The notes under the pieces were generated by a model. That model had not been told where the DNA came from. It made no database searches and saw only the letters and a list, made by a program, of their open reading frames with translations. Shown here one piece after another: positions 46,333 to 55,958 of a stretch of 64,000 nt of DNA (within the stretch, counting starts at the first letter, position 1; each line of letters begins with the position of its first letter). The DNA lies in assembly GCA_021773795.1 (NCBI GenBank), contig JAJFJT010000003.1, positions 186,001 through 250,000 on the forward strand, written 5' to 3'. The translations under genes and the position numbers were made by a program. Origin of the DNA: Gammaproteobacteria bacterium. Its GTDB lineage: Bacteria; Pseudomonadota; Gammaproteobacteria; HK1.

Positions 46333-48588
46333 ATGAGTAAGCAAAACCCCGATACTGAAACCCTTCCCATCAAAAGCTTCGTTGAGCGCGCTTACCTGGA
46401 TTACTCCATGTACGTCATTCTCGACCGGGCGCTGCCCCATATTGGCGATGGGCTCAAGCCGGTGCAGCGGCGCATCATCTATGCCATGTCCGAATTGGGA
46501 CTGTCGGCAGGGGTCAAATTCAAGAAATCTGCCCGTACCGTCGGTGACGTCCTGGGTAAGTATCATCCCCACGGCGATAGTGCCTGCTATGAGGCGATGG
46601 TGCTGCTGGCCCAGCCTTTTTCCACCCGATATCCGCTGGTGGATGGGCAGGGAAACTGGGGCTCCATCGATGATCCCAAATCCTTTGCCGCCATGCGCTA
46701 CACGGAATGCCGATTAACCGCATTCGCCGACATATTGCTGCAGGAACTACCCCACGGCACGGTAGATTGGACGCCCAATTTTGACGGCACCCTGGATGAG
46801 CCGAAACTGCTGCCAGCGCGGCTGCCGCATGTGTTGTTAAACGGGGCCTCAGGCATCGCCGTGGGTATGGCTACGGATATTCCTCCGCATAATCTACGTG
46901 AGGTGGGGGCCGCCTGCATTCGTCTGTTGGACGACGGCGATACCATGTTGGAGGCCCTTTATGAGTGTATTCAGGGGCCGGATTATCCCAGTGATGCTGA
47001 CATCATCACCCCCGTAGAGGATATCCACGCCCTGTATCGTAGTGGCAACGGTAGCATCCGTATGCGCGCCCGCTATGAACGTGAAAATGGTGCCATCGTT
47101 ATCACTGCGCTGCCCTATCAGGTGTCCGGGGCCAAGATCATGGAACAGATAGCGCAACAAATGATCGCCAAGAAGCTGCCCCTGGTAGAGGATCTGCGGG
47201 ACGAATCGGATCATGAAAACCCGGTGCGCCTACTGATTCTACCGCGCTCCAATCGCGTGGATGTAGACGCCCTGATGTCGCATCTTTTTGCCACCACCAA
47301 CCTGGAGCGCAGCTATCGGGTCAATTTGAATCTGGTGGGCATGGACGGACGTCCACGGGTGATGGATTTGCGTAGCTTGCTACTGGAGTGGCTTGAATTT
47401 CGTCAGCAGATGGTGCGTCGTCGCCTGGCCTTCAGGCTGGATAAAGTCTGTGCGCGCCTGCATCGCCTCGATGGTCTGCTGATTGCCTACCTGAACCTTG
47501 ATGAGGTCATCCGTATCGTGCGTGAGGAAGATCAACCCAAGGCGGTGTTGATGGAACGCTTTGCCCTTAGCGAACTACAGGCCGAGGCCATCCTTGATAC
47601 CCGTCTGCGCCAGCTTGCACGTCTTGAGGAGATGAAGATTGCCACGGAGCAGGCTGAGCTCCGGGGGGAGGAGGCCGAGTTGCGCAAGATACTAGGCTCA
47701 AAGCGCCGCTTGCGCCGCCTGGTACGGGATGAAATCGAGGCTGATGTAGAGGCCTTTGGCGATCCGCGACGTTCGGCGCTGGTCGACGTGGAACCGGCAC
47801 GGGCGCTGGAGCAAAAATCACTAATTTCAGCCGAGCCCATTACTGTAGTGCTATCCGAACGCGGCTGGATTCGTGCCGCCCGTGGGCATGACATTGACCC
47901 GGCTGCACTCAATTTCAAGTCCGGAGATGGCTTCAAGGCCGCAGCCGCCGGGCGCAGTACCCAGAATGTGGTGTTCCTTGATTCCAGCGGGCGTGCCTAC
48001 ACCATCGCTGCTCATGGTCTACCCTCGGCGCGGGGCTTGGGTGAGCCCCTATCCGGGCGTATCCAGCCACCGGATGGGGCAACCTTCGAGGGGGTTATGC
48101 TGGCAGAGCCGGAGGCCCTGTTCGTGTTGTCCTCTGACGCGGGTTACGGTTTTGTAGTGGCGCTGAGCGAGCTCTATGCTAGAAATCGTGCCGGCAAGGT
48201 GGTTTTGAGCTTGCCTCCCGGTGCCGAGGTGCTGGCCCCGGCCCGGGTTAGTGATGCCGAAACTGACCGGGTGGCGATGGTCAGTAATCTTGGGCGATTG
48301 CTGATTTGCTCGCTTAATGAGTTCCCGCGCTTAGCCAAGGGCAAGGGGCTGAAAATCCTGCATATTCCCACGCCCAGACTGAAGGCCCGTGAAGAATACG
48401 TGGTGGCCATGAGCGTGTTGCCGGTGGGTGCCAGCCTGGTGCTTCATGCTGGCAAGCGTCATTTGCAACTAAAAGGCGCTGATCTTGAGGCTTATTGTTC
48501 GGCCCGTGGCCTGCGTGGTCGTTTATTACCACGGGGTTTGCAACGCGTGCAGGCGATGGAAGTCACACAAAAAAAAGCCGAGGCTTAA
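46333..48588 (+). CDS. parC: DNA topoisomerase IV subunit A
   Basis: 751 residues. The DNA-cleaving tyrosine is Y123 (AAMRYTE). The quinolone-resistance region [15 protein letters not shown] keeps Ser and Glu at positions equal to E. coli S80 and E84, so no target-site resistance is seen. The C-terminal beta-pinwheel runs from about residue 490. The stop codon lies in the loop of a perfect palindrome that continues past the gene. Confidence 0.96.
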   Translation: MSKQNPDTETLPIKSFVERAYLDYSMYVILDRALPHIGDGLKPVQRRIIYAMSELGLSAGVKFKKSARTVGDVLGKYHPHGDSACYEAMVLLAQPFSTRYPLVDGQGNWGSIDDPKSFAAMRYTECRLTAFADILLQELPHGTVDWTPNFDGTLDEPKLLPARLPHVLLNGASGIAVGMATDIPPHNLREVGAACIRLLDDGDTMLEALYECIQGPDYPSDADIITPVEDIHALYRSGNGSIRMRARYERENGAIVITALPYQVSGAKIMEQIAQQMIAKKLPLVEDLRDESDHENPVRLLILPRSNRVDVDALMSHLFATTNLERSYRVNLNLVGMDGRPRVMDLRSLLLEWLEFRQQMVRRRLAFRLDKVCARLHRLDGLLIAYLNLDEVIRIVREEDQPKAVLMERFALSELQAEAILDTRLRQLARLEEMKIATEQAELRGEEAELRKILGSKRRLRRLVRDEIEADVEAFGDPRRSALVDVEPARALEQKSLISAEPITVVLSERGWIRAARGHDIDPAALNFKSGDGFKAAAAGRSTQNVVFLDSSGRAYTIAAHGLPSARGLGEPLSGRIQPPDGATFEGVMLAEPEALFVLSSDAGYGFVVALSELYARNRAGKVVLSLPPGAEVLAPARVSDAETDRVAMVSNLGRLLICSLNEFPRLAKGKGLKILHIPTPRLKAREEYVVAMSVLPVGASLVLHAGKRHLQLKGADLEAYCSARGLRGRLLPRGLQRVQAMEVTQKKAEA

Positions 48589-48596
48589 GCCTCGGC
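48569..48596 (-). terminator. Perfect hairpin at the parC end, terminator on the minus strand
   Basis: GCCGAGGC (48577-48584), TTAA loop, GCCTCGGC (48589-48596), preceded on the plus strand by eight A. Read on the minus strand it is an ideal stem followed by eight U. On the plus strand it lacks the U-run, though it could still protect the parC mRNA 3' end. Confidence 0.65.
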
Positions 48597-48600
48597 CAAC

Positions 48601-48777
48601 GAACGGGCTAAAAAAGGGAGGAGGGGTGCCCGTTCAATTAGTGCAGCGGCCATTCCCCCGAAAACTTTAGTCTTGCCGTAAAATCATATTAATATGATAA
48701 CTATCAATTACTTGAAATATATTATTCATGTTTATTCTATATTGTAAAATCGTTATTTAGATGAGATTTACTGCCTT
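48601..48777. other. AT-rich parC-DUF1015 intergenic region with two inverted repeats
   Basis: GAACGGGC (48601-48608) pairs with GCCCGTTC (48628-48635) around a purine-rich loop containing GGGAGGAGGGG. A 16-bp perfect palindrome ATCATATTAATATGAT lies at 48683-48698. The region 48680-48777 is far more AT-rich than its surroundings. Promoter-like boxes occur on both strands, for example on the minus strand TTTACA (48743-48748), 18 nt, TAATAT (48719-48724). I cannot tell which are active. Confidence 0.5.
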
Positions 48778-50013
48778 ATGCCCCTGATTAAAGCCTTTAC
48801 TGGATTGCGCCCTGCTGCTGGTTACGTCGAAGCCGTTGCCGCTCCTCCTTATGATGTCGTTAGTCTGCAAGAGGCCCGGGAGATGGCAGTCGGGCAGCCC
48901 TGGAGTTTCCTGCATATCTCTCGCCCGGAAATCGACCTTCCCGAGGGTACGGATCCCTATGCGGACGAAGTCTATGCCCGGGGCATAGACAATTTGCAAT
49001 CCATGCGTGAGGCGGGGGTATTGATGCGGGATGAAGCGCCGTGCTTCTACCTCTATCGTCTACAAACCGCAGAGCATCAGCAGATCGGATTAGTCGCGGC
49101 CACCTCGGTGGCTGCTTACGAGAGTGGACGGGTATGCAAACACGAACTGACCCAGCCCGGTAAGGAAGATGACCGCACGCGCCAAATTGATAGTCTCAAT
49201 GCCCAGACCGGACCGGTCTTTCTAACCTGTCCGGAGAGCCCGGAATTTAGCGCTCTGGCGGCGAAGATTAGTGGGGAAGAGCCCACTTATGACTTTAGCT
49301 GTGATGATGGTGTGCGGCATAGCCTGTGGGTGATCAACGATGTGGCGGATATTAGCGCTCTGGATGCCTTATTCGAGAACATGGCGCATTTGTACATCGC
49401 CGATGGGCACCACCGTTCGGCGGCCGCGGCGCGGGTGGCGGCCAAGCGGCGAGAGGCCCGTTCAGATGCCAAGGAAGGGCCGGAAGACTATTTTCTCAGT
49501 GTTATTTTTCCCGAGAATGAGGTTTGTATACTGGATTACAACCGCGTGGTACGGGACCTCAATGGGCTAACTGTCGCGAACTTGCTGTCAAAGTTGGAAT
49601 CCGATTTTAGCGTGAGCCTGAGTAATGCCCCGGTGCAGCCTCAAAAGCGGGGTGAGTTTGGTCTCTATGTGGATGGCCAGTGGTACCGTCTGCAACTGTC
49701 CCTTGACGCCATTCCTCAAGACCCGGTGGAACGCCTGGATGTCAGTCTGCTAACAAACCATCTGCTGAGCCCGATACTGGGTATCGAAGACCTGCGCCGC
49801 GACCCTCGTATCGGCTTTGTCGGAGGTATTCGCGGTACTGACGGGCTGGAAGCCTGTGTGGATTCAGGTGAGATGGCTGCTGCCTTTGCGCTGCATCCAA
49901 CGGCTATGGCAGAGGTGATGGCGGTGGCCGATGCGGGGCGCCTGATGCCACCAAAATCCACCTGGTTTGAGCCCAAGTTGGCAGATGGAATCGTTTCCTA
50001 TGTGATTGATTGA
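48778..50013 (+). CDS. DUF1015 family protein
   Basis: 411 residues. The N-terminal FTGLRPAAGYVEAVAAPPYDVVS, the central HELTQPGKEDDR and the HxxR-type ADGHHRSAAA near residue 205 define this family. It is cytoplasmic, with no known reaction; homologues are sometimes placed near D-3-phosphoglycerate dehydrogenase genes. No good Shine-Dalgarno. It is convergent with epmB, five bases away. Confidence 0.85.
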   Translation: MPLIKAFTGLRPAAGYVEAVAAPPYDVVSLQEAREMAVGQPWSFLHISRPEIDLPEGTDPYADEVYARGIDNLQSMREAGVLMRDEAPCFYLYRLQTAEHQQIGLVAATSVAAYESGRVCKHELTQPGKEDDRTRQIDSLNAQTGPVFLTCPESPEFSALAAKISGEEPTYDFSCDDGVRHSLWVINDVADISALDALFENMAHLYIADGHHRSAAAARVAAKRREARSDAKEGPEDYFLSVIFPENEVCILDYNRVVRDLNGLTVANLLSKLESDFSVSLSNAPVQPQKRGEFGLYVDGQWYRLQLSLDAIPQDPVERLDVSLLTNHLLSPILGIEDLRRDPRIGFVGGIRGTDGLEACVDSGEMAAAFALHPTAMAEVMAVADAGRLMPPKSTWFEPKLADGIVSYVID

Positions 50014-50018
50014 AGGGA

Positions 50019-51068
50019 CTATATCGGGGTCTTCCCCTGTTCTCCTGCCTGCTCTTTAACCAGACGCGGTAGTAGATAGCCGGGTAGGCGGGCGCGCAGT
50101 GCCTGCATCAGCCCGAGGGCCTCATCCTCGGGCACCTCGAAGTGACGGGCTCCCTGTACCCGATCCAGCAGGTGGAGGTAATAGGGCAGGGTGTCGGCCT
50201 CAAATAGTGCGTATGAAAGTGCTGCCAGGGTTTCGGGACTATCGTTAATCGCCCTTAATAGCACCGATTGATTGAGTAGTAACACCCCGGCCGCCTTGAT
50301 GCGGCGTAGCGCCCCCGCAACTTCGCCATCGATCTCCTGCGGATGATTGGCATGCACCACCATGACCAGCCGCAGGCGCGTGCCGGTCAACCACGACAGC
50401 AGCTCCTCGGTGACTCGCGATGGCAATACCACCGGCAACCGGCTATGAATCCGCAGGGTACGTAGATGCGGGATTTCCGCCAGTTGCAGGGCAAGTTCGG
50501 CCAGCCGTGCGTCATCCAGATTAAGCGGGTCGCCACCACTGAAAATCACCTCGTGAATGCTGCTATCGGCACGGATAGTGGCGAGCCAGTCATCCCAACG
50601 GGTACGACGCACATTGGCGCTGTAGGGAAAATGCTGACGGAAACAATAGCGGCAGTGGATGGCGCAGGCCCCGGTTAATAGCAGCAGCACCCGGCCCTGA
50701 TACTTGTGAATGAGGCCCGGACTAGCCATGGCTGCGAGATCACCTACCGGATCTGCCGCATAGCCCGATGACAGTACCGTTTCCCCATGCTGCGGCAGCA
50801 CCTGCAGTAGCAGTGGATCACGGGGATCGCTTTTGCGTATGCGGGCCACATAGCTCTGCGGCACCAACATCTCAAAGTTGGGCTTGTGTCTGAAAAGATC
50901 GTGGTTGTCGATCTCCAAGGCCCGCAATAACAGCTCGGGCCGGCGGATCGCCTGGGCCAGTTCCTGCTGCCACCGGGGCCTTGAGTGAGTATTCTCCAAT
51001 GGGGGTCGGGCGAGTTGTGTAGGCGGGGGCATAAAAACGGTCTGTGGTATCTGATCCAGGCTGTACAT
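50019..51068 (-). CDS. epmB: EF-P (R)-beta-lysine 2,3-aminomutase EpmB
   Basis: 349 residues. Radical SAM/PLP enzyme that turns alpha-lysine into (R)-beta-lysine for EF-P. The cluster cysteines are C135, C139 and C142 (CAIHCRYCFRQHFPY), and the PLP lysine is in the C-terminal GEQGKTPI. ATG 51068 (MYSLDQIPQT) is the family-like start; GTG 51089 is an in-frame alternative. It is divergent from efp and its partner epmA, so the pathway is clustered. Confidence 0.92.
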   Translation of the reverse strand: MYSLDQIPQTVFMPPPTQLARPPLENTHSRPRWQQELAQAIRRPELLLRALEIDNHDLFRHKPNFEMLVPQSYVARIRKSDPRDPLLLQVLPQHGETVLSSGYAADPVGDLAAMASPGLIHKYQGRVLLLLTGACAIHCRYCFRQHFPYSANVRRTRWDDWLATIRADSSIHEVIFSGGDPLNLDDARLAELALQLAEIPHLRTLRIHSRLPVVLPSRVTEELLSWLTGTRLRLVMVVHANHPQEIDGEVAGALRRIKAAGVLLLNQSVLLRAINDSPETLAALSYALFEADTLPYYLHLLDRVQGARHFEVPEDEALGLMQALRARLPGYLLPRLVKEQAGEQGKTPI

Positions 51069-51137
51069 TCTTTCACAAGCCCTTCCCACCGTCTTCGTGG
51101 ATGTGGGTGGATCGGTTACAATTTCGCCTTCTAGGGT

Positions 51138-51278
51138 GGTGCCTCTAGAAATACAAGTTTCCAGGCAAGACTAAGGTATGAGAAAAAAAGTTGAGCGGAG
51201 CATATGTTTGATATGTGAGCGCAATTTTTTTGCGAGAAACGCCGTATTGCGACGAAAATTGTATTTTTAGAGGCGCCC
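51138..51278. repeat. Family C inverted-repeat element, copy C1, in the epmB-efp gap
   Basis: About 141 bp with ends GGTGCCTCTAGAAATACAA and (inverted) GGGCGCCTCTAAAAATACAA. It is similar along its length to C2 (58566). It lies 41 bases before efp, so any efp transcript from an upstream promoter carries this foldable unit in its leader. No clear target duplication. Confidence 0.75.
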
Positions 51279-51319
51279 TTTAATCAATCCCCGTATTTTT
51301 CCAGCACAGGATCCCATCG

Positions 51320-51889
51320 ATGGCTCGTTACAGCACCAATGAATTCAAGAGTGGCTTAAAACTGATGATTGACGGCGATCCCTGCGCCATCATCGAAAAC
51401 GAGTTTGTAAAACCCGGCAAAGGGCAGGCCTTTTGCCGGGTAAAACTGCGCAACCTCAAGAATGGCCGGGTGATGGAGCGTACCTACAAATCCGGCGAAA
51501 GCATGGAGGCGGCCGATGTCGTAGATCTGGACCTCCAGTATCTGTATGCAGATGGCGAAGAATGCCATTTCATGGATACCAACAGCTATGAGCAGTACGC
51601 CGCCTCAGAGGCTGCGGTGGGTGACACCCGCAAATGGATCAAGGAAGAGGACATGTGCATCGTCACCCTGTGGAATGGGGCGCCACTGGCCGTTGCCGCA
51701 CCTAACTTCGTGGAACTGGAGGTGACAGACACCGACCCTGGCCTGCGCGGTGACACCGCCAGCGGCGCCACCAAACCCGCCACGGTGGAAACTGGCGCGG
51801 TGATTCGGGTTCCCTTGTTTGTGGAAATCGGCGAGCGTCTCAAAATCGATACCCGTACAGGTGAATATGTGTCGCGGGTAAAAGACTGA
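51320..51889 (+). CDS. efp: Elongation factor P
   Basis: 189 residues, three beta-barrel domains. It relieves ribosome stalling at polyproline. The modified lysine is K34 in VKPGKGQAF, the E. coli-type substrate for EpmA/EpmB, both encoded next to it. No strong Shine-Dalgarno; upstream is repeat C1. Confidence 0.96.
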   Translation: MARYSTNEFKSGLKLMIDGDPCAIIENEFVKPGKGQAFCRVKLRNLKNGRVMERTYKSGESMEAADVVDLDLQYLYADGEECHFMDTNSYEQYAASEAAVGDTRKWIKEEDMCIVTLWNGAPLAVAAPNFVELEVTDTDPGLRGDTASGATKPATVETGAVIRVPLFVEIGERLKIDTRTGEYVSRVKD

Positions 51890-51924
51890 TTTAACGATAG
51901 ATTCCCGGATCAGAGCCACCCCGA

Positions 51925-52887
51925 ATGAGCGAGGGTTTGAAGCTAGAGTGGCGTCCTGGAGCTCCCGTGGAAACCTTGCAAGCACGGGCACGGATACTTA
52001 GCCGTATCCGTGGGTTTTTCTCTGAACGTGGGATGTTGGAGGTGGAAACACCGCTGCTTTGCGGCACCACTACCTCCGAACTCCATATTGAGAGCTTTAG
52101 TATCCAGGACCGCAATTCGGGCGCAGGTGGCTTTCTGCAAACCTCTCCTGAAAGCTGCATGAAGCGCTTGCTGGCCGCCGGTAGTGGGCCCATCTACCAG
52201 ATTTGCAAGGCCTTCCGGGTGGGTGAGGTGGGGCGGCTGCATAATCCCGAATTCAGCATGCTGGAATGGTATCGACCTGACCTGGGTTATCAGGGTCTTA
52301 TGGATGAGGTGGGTGATCTCCTTTACCTCATTCTTAAGCTCCGCAGTCAGCGACGTATCAGCTATGGCGAGGCCTTTCGCCGTTATGCGGGCATCGATCC
52401 CTTTCGTATTTCCCTTGCCTCACTGTGCCGGATGGCGCATGAAAACGGGCTTTCTGGTGGAAAAGAAGCCGATCGTGAGCAATGCTTGGGTTTTCTGCTG
52501 AGCTTGCAGGTGCAGCCAGCGCTGGGGGCGGGATTGACCTTTATCTATGATTTTCCCGCATCCCAGGCTGCCATGGCACGTATGCGCCCGGGCGTCCCGG
52601 CGGTGGCCGAGCGCTTTGAGGCCTATGTGGACGGGGTGGAGTTGGCCAATGGCTATGGCGAATTGACTGATCCATTGGAACAGGAAGCACGCCTGTGTGC
52701 GGATTTGGAGCGCCGTGCGGCGATCGGAATAGCGCCTGTCCCGATGGATAAAAAGCTGCTGGCTGCGTTACGTGCGGGTCTGCCCCCGTGCGCCGGGGTG
52801 GCATTGGGGCTTGATCGCCTGATCATGTTGGCGACAGGTAGCGCTTCCCTGGCCTCGGTCCTCTCCTTTTCTTCTACGCAGGCCTGA
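51925..52887 (+). CDS. epmA: EF-P--lysine ligase EpmA
   Basis: 320 residues. A class II lysyl-tRNA synthetase paralogue without the anticodon domain; it attaches beta-lysine to K34 of EF-P. Motif 2 is YQICKAFRVGEVGRLHNPEFSMLEWYR (read as two halves around GEVGRLH) and motif 3 is GVALGLDRLIML. Follows efp by 35 bases. An EpmC hydroxylase gene is not in this window. Confidence 0.93.
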   Translation: MSEGLKLEWRPGAPVETLQARARILSRIRGFFSERGMLEVETPLLCGTTTSELHIESFSIQDRNSGAGGFLQTSPESCMKRLLAAGSGPIYQICKAFRVGEVGRLHNPEFSMLEWYRPDLGYQGLMDEVGDLLYLILKLRSQRRISYGEAFRRYAGIDPFRISLASLCRMAHENGLSGGKEADREQCLGFLLSLQVQPALGAGLTFIYDFPASQAAMARMRPGVPAVAERFEAYVDGVELANGYGELTDPLEQEARLCADLERRAAIGIAPVPMDKKLLAALRAGLPPCAGVALGLDRLIMLATGSASLASVLSFSSTQA

Positions 52888-52889
52888 GT

Positions 52890-54473
52890 CTATGGTTTGA
52901 GGATAGTCGTAATAGGACTACGACTATCGTCGGGCTCGGGGTAATCCAGAGTGTAGTGCAGACCGCGACTTTCCTGGCGTCGGAGGGCGGAGCAGATGAT
53001 TAGATCCGCGACCACGGCAAGATTGCGCAGTTCGATCAGATCATTACTGACCCGAAAATGGCTGTAATACTCACGGATTTCCAGCAGCAGCAGATCAACT
53101 CGCCGCTTGGCCCGTTGCAGGCGCTTGGTGGTGCGTACAATGCCTACGTAATCCCACATAAAACGACGTAGTTCATCCCAATTGTGGGAGACCACCACGG
53201 CTTCATCGGAGTCCGTTACCAGGCTTTCGTCCCATACCGGCAGGGCGGGGGCCAAGGTGCGATCAGCGATGTTGTGGTTGATATGGGTGGCCGCCGAGCG
53301 TGCTAATACCAGGCATTCCAACAGTGAATTACTGGCCATACGGTTGGCCCCGTGAAGCCCGGTGAATGCCACCTCGCCGATGGCATAGAGCCCCGCTACG
53401 TCTGTGCAGCCATTGCGATCGGTCATCACGCCGCCGCAAGTGTAATGGGCTGCAGGGACCACGGGAATGGGCTCTACGCACATGTCGATCCCCAGTTCCC
53501 GGCAATGGGCGTACACCGTAGGAAAATGCGAGCGAATGAGTTTAGCGGGCTTGTGAGAGAGGTCCAGGTAGACACACTCGATGCCGAGGCGCTTCATTTC
53601 ATGATCCATGGCACGGGCGACTATGTCTCTCGGCGCCAATTCACCCCGCGGATCAAAGCGTTCCATGAAGCGCTCGCCATTAGGTAGCAGCAGCCTGCCG
53701 CCTTCTCCACGTACCGCCTCCGTAATCAGAAAAGAGTCGGCGCCCGGCTGATACAGACAGGTGGGATGGAACTGAATGAATTCCATATTGGCCACTCGAC
53801 AGCCAGCGCGCCAAGCCATGGCAATACCATCGCCAGTGGCGACATCGGGATTGCTCGTATACAGATAAACCTTGCCGGCACCACCGGTAGCCAACACTGT
53901 CGTCCGGGCACGAAAGCTCATCACCTCTTTCTTGTTGCGCTCAAAAACGTAGGCGCCAATGCAGCCATACTTCTTTTCGTGCACCAGGTCGAGCATGAGA
54001 TGGGATTCATGCAGGGTGATGTTTGAGTGAGCCTTTACCTGGGCCAGCAGGGTGTTCTGAATCTCCAGTCCGGTGGCGTCAGCAGCATGAATAACACGGC
54101 GGTGGCTGTGTCCGCCTTCGCGAGTCAGGTGGTAACCATGTTCTCCTTTCGCATTATTGTCGCGGGTGAAATCCACCCCCTGCTGGATGAGATCACGGAT
54201 ACATTCCGGGCCTTGAGAGACGATAAATTGGACGATTTCCTTATCACAGAGCCCGGCACCGGCCTCCAGGGTATCGGCGACGTGGGAGGCCACGGAATCA
54301 TTTTCATCCATCACCACCGAGACGCCGCCTTGGGCATAGCGGGTATTGCTTTCCAACAGGGTGGCCTTGGCGAGAATCGCAACGTGATACCGCGGTGCGA
54401 GGCGCAGGGCCAGACTGAGTCCAGCCGCCCCCGCGCCGATAATCAGGACGTCACTCTGGTGTTGTTTGGTCAT
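52890..54473 (-). CDS. nadB: L-aspartate oxidase
   Basis: 527 residues. FAD enzyme making iminoaspartate for NAD synthesis. The FAD fold is [14 protein letters not shown] (10-23), then [13 protein letters not shown], the substrate site H/R residues in EFIQFHPT and ADATGLEIQ, and [16 protein letters not shown]. Convergent with epmA (two bases apart), divergent from rpoE; the nadB-rpoE arrangement is widely conserved. Confidence 0.95.
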   Translation of the reverse strand: MTKQHQSDVLIIGAGAAGLSLALRLAPRYHVAILAKATLLESNTRYAQGGVSVVMDENDSVASHVADTLEAGAGLCDKEIVQFIVSQGPECIRDLIQQGVDFTRDNNAKGEHGYHLTREGGHSHRRVIHAADATGLEIQNTLLAQVKAHSNITLHESHLMLDLVHEKKYGCIGAYVFERNKKEVMSFRARTTVLATGGAGKVYLYTSNPDVATGDGIAMAWRAGCRVANMEFIQFHPTCLYQPGADSFLITEAVRGEGGRLLLPNGERFMERFDPRGELAPRDIVARAMDHEMKRLGIECVYLDLSHKPAKLIRSHFPTVYAHCRELGIDMCVEPIPVVPAAHYTCGGVMTDRNGCTDVAGLYAIGEVAFTGLHGANRMASNSLLECLVLARSAATHINHNIADRTLAPALPVWDESLVTDSDEAVVVSHNWDELRRFMWDYVGIVRTTKRLQRAKRRVDLLLLEIREYYSHFRVSNDLIELRNLAVVADLIICSALRRQESRGLHYTLDYPEPDDSRSPITTILKP

Positions 54474-54673
54474 GGAGTCTGCTTAGTGGGTAAAGCGTGA
54501 ATTGCCGCATGATCGTGTGGGCAAGATGGTTGTGCTCTGCATATAGATCAGAGCTTCCTTAGTATGGATAATGCCCCGCGGGCTTCGTTAATGGGGCAAT
54601 TATATGTGGCTAACCATGGGGCACTGCAAGCCGACCGCATATCCGGTGCCATATCAAGGAAAAGAATTTTAAG
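54474..54673. other. nadB-rpoE divergent intergenic region, upstream part
   Basis: Holds repeat remnant A5 and a TGCCCC/GGGGCA inverted repeat (about 54572-54598). No protein-coding signal and no convincing sigma-70 promoter were found. The leader ORF of rpoE begins at 54674. Confidence 0.4.
54534..54558. repeat. Family A remnant, copy A5
   Basis: Only the right end remains: TAGATCAGAGCTTCC followed by TTAG (54559-54562). Lies in the nadB-rpoE divergent region. Confidence 0.45.
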
Positions 54674-54820
54674 GTGAATACCCTGCTACATTGTCGCCTG
54701 CTGCCTGCATTGCACCCCTATGCCATCCTTCTTTTTGACGGCGGCGAACTATCTCTGGAAGCCTGTGTCTATGCGTGTAGACGGGGAATAATTAGCACTG
54801 GAGAGGATTCTCCAGTATGA
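54674..54820 (+). CDS. Leader ORF overlapping rpoE, positional analogue of RseD
   Basis: 48 codons from GTG 54674 (MNTLLHCRLLPALHPYAILL...), ending at a TGA (54818-54820) that overlaps the rpoE ATG (54817-54819). AAGGA lies about 13 nt upstream. E. coli has a 51-codon leader ORF, rseD, translationally coupled to rpoE and targeted by CsrA. Length and overlap match; I do not claim sequence homology. It is the only in-frame start after a stop at 54611. Confidence 0.5.
   Translation: MNTLLHCRLLPALHPYAILLFDGGELSLEACVYACRRGIISTGEDSPV
54746..54772 (+). promoter_or_regulatory. Candidate sigma-E promoter inside the rpoE leader ORF
   Basis: GAACTA (54746-54751), 16 nt, TCTAT (54768-54772) resembles the sigma-E consensus GGAACTT/TCnAA. 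If real, it would give an autoregulated rpoE transcript lacking most of the leader ORF. Confidence 0.35.
54797..54816 (+). promoter_or_regulatory. Perfect hairpin sequestering the rpoE ribosome-binding site
   Basis: ACTGGAGA (54797-54804), loop GGAT, TCTCCAGT (54809-54816); eight perfect base pairs ending one base before the rpoE ATG. The only Shine-Dalgarno bases (GGAG, AGAGGA) are in the stem and loop. A GGA in a hairpin loop is also the form of a CsrA site. Confidence 0.75.
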
Positions 54821-55392
54821 GCGAACGGGAAGTCGACCAGGCCCTGGTAGAGCGTGTGCAAAATGGCGAGAAAGCGGCTTTTGACCTGCTTGTCCTGAAG
54901 TATCAGCACCGGGTAAACAAGCTCGTCGGGCGCTTCGTGCGGGATCATTCCGAGGTGCTGGATGTTTCCCAGGAGGCCTTCATTAAAGCCTATCGGGCAC
55001 TGCCGAATTTTCGCGGCGACAGCGCCTTCTATACCTGGCTCTACCGTATTGCCATCAATACCGCGAAAAATTACCTGGCGGCCCGCAAGCGTCGCCCCAT
55101 CGCCATGGACCTTGGCACCAATGAGGAGCAGGACTACAGCAACGAGCCCAGATTGCGAGATGACGATACCCCGGAGCGCCTGTTATTGCGCAACGAGATC
55201 CAGCAAACGGTGGCAGAAACCATTGCCAATCTGCCCGAGGATCTGAAGCTCGCCGTGAGCCTGCGTGAGCTAGAGGGTCTGAGTTATGAACAAATTGCCG
55301 ATGCCATGGATTGCCCCATTGGAACCGTACGTTCACGGATTTTCCGTGCTCGTGAGGCGATTAACCGTGAACTGGAACCCCTGCTCAACTGA
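54817..55392 (+). CDS. rpoE: RNA polymerase sigma-E factor (RpoE/AlgU)
   Basis: 191 residues. ECF sigma factor of the envelope-stress response. Region 2 (about 20-95: VLKYQHRVNKLVGRFV, DVSQEAFIKAYRALPNFRGD, WLYRIAINTAKNYL) and region 4 (about 130-185: LPEDLKLAVSLRELEGLSYEQIADAM, GTVRSRIFRAREAI) are both intact. Followed by its anti-sigma genes. Translation is probably controlled by the overlapping leader ORF and the hairpin. Confidence 0.97.
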   Translation: MSEREVDQALVERVQNGEKAAFDLLVLKYQHRVNKLVGRFVRDHSEVLDVSQEAFIKAYRALPNFRGDSAFYTWLYRIAINTAKNYLAARKRRPIAMDLGTNEEQDYSNEPRLRDDDTPERLLLRNEIQQTVAETIANLPEDLKLAVSLRELEGLSYEQIADAMDCPIGTVRSRIFRAREAINRELEPLLN

Positions 55393-55412
55393 TACAGTGG
55401 AAATTCAAAGCC

Positions 55413-55958
55413 ATGCATGAACGTGAACTAAAGCTATCTGCCCTGATGGACGGGGAATTGGATGCGCCAGCTATGGAATCGGCGCTGGATGAACTGCTTG
55501 CGGATGAGCAGCTACGCCAGACCTGGGGGCGCTATCACCTTGTGCGCGATGCCATGCGTGAGGGCCTGATGGCGACGCAGCAAGATGATCTGAGTGCCCG
55601 TGTGCGACAGGCTCTGGAAGACGAAGCCCCGGCTTCGGCCCCGGTTATCCAGCTTCATTCCAGACGAAACTTAAGCCGCTATAGCAAGCCTGTCATCGGC
55701 TTTGCCCTGGCTGCTTCAGTGGCGATGTTCGCCGTGCTTGGGGTGCTCAAGGTGCAAGATCAGGGCAGTGGGCCGGAGCTACTCGCGCAAAATGTCGGGG
55801 CCATACAGACCGCAGCTATCCGCTGGGATGTGGCGCGTCCGGCGGTGGAGGCGAGGCTCAATAGCTATTTGGTACACCACAGCGAGTACCAGTCCGCTCC
55901 GATGCACGGCATGTTGCCCTATGTTCGGGTGGTGGGTTATAGCACCAGTGGCCAGTAG
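55413..55958 (+). CDS. rseA: Anti-sigma-E factor RseA (MucA)
   Basis: 181 residues. The cytoplasmic N-domain (ELKLSALMDGELD ... WGRYHLVRDAMRE) binds sigma E; one membrane segment at about 93-112; the periplasmic part binds RseB. Stress triggers its cleavage and frees sigma E. Starts 20 bases after rpoE. Confidence 0.93.
   Translation: MHERELKLSALMDGELDAPAMESALDELLADEQLRQTWGRYHLVRDAMREGLMATQQDDLSARVRQALEDEAPASAPVIQLHSRRNLSRYSKPVIGFALAASVAMFAVLGVLKVQDQGSGPELLAQNVGAIQTAAIRWDVARPAVEARLNSYLVHHSEYQSAPMHGMLPYVRVVGYSTSGQ

Noticed and set aside
54474-54486. Family B remnant at the nadB start (GGAGTCTGCTTAG)
   Set aside because: Only about eight matching bases and no CTAG flank; likely chance.
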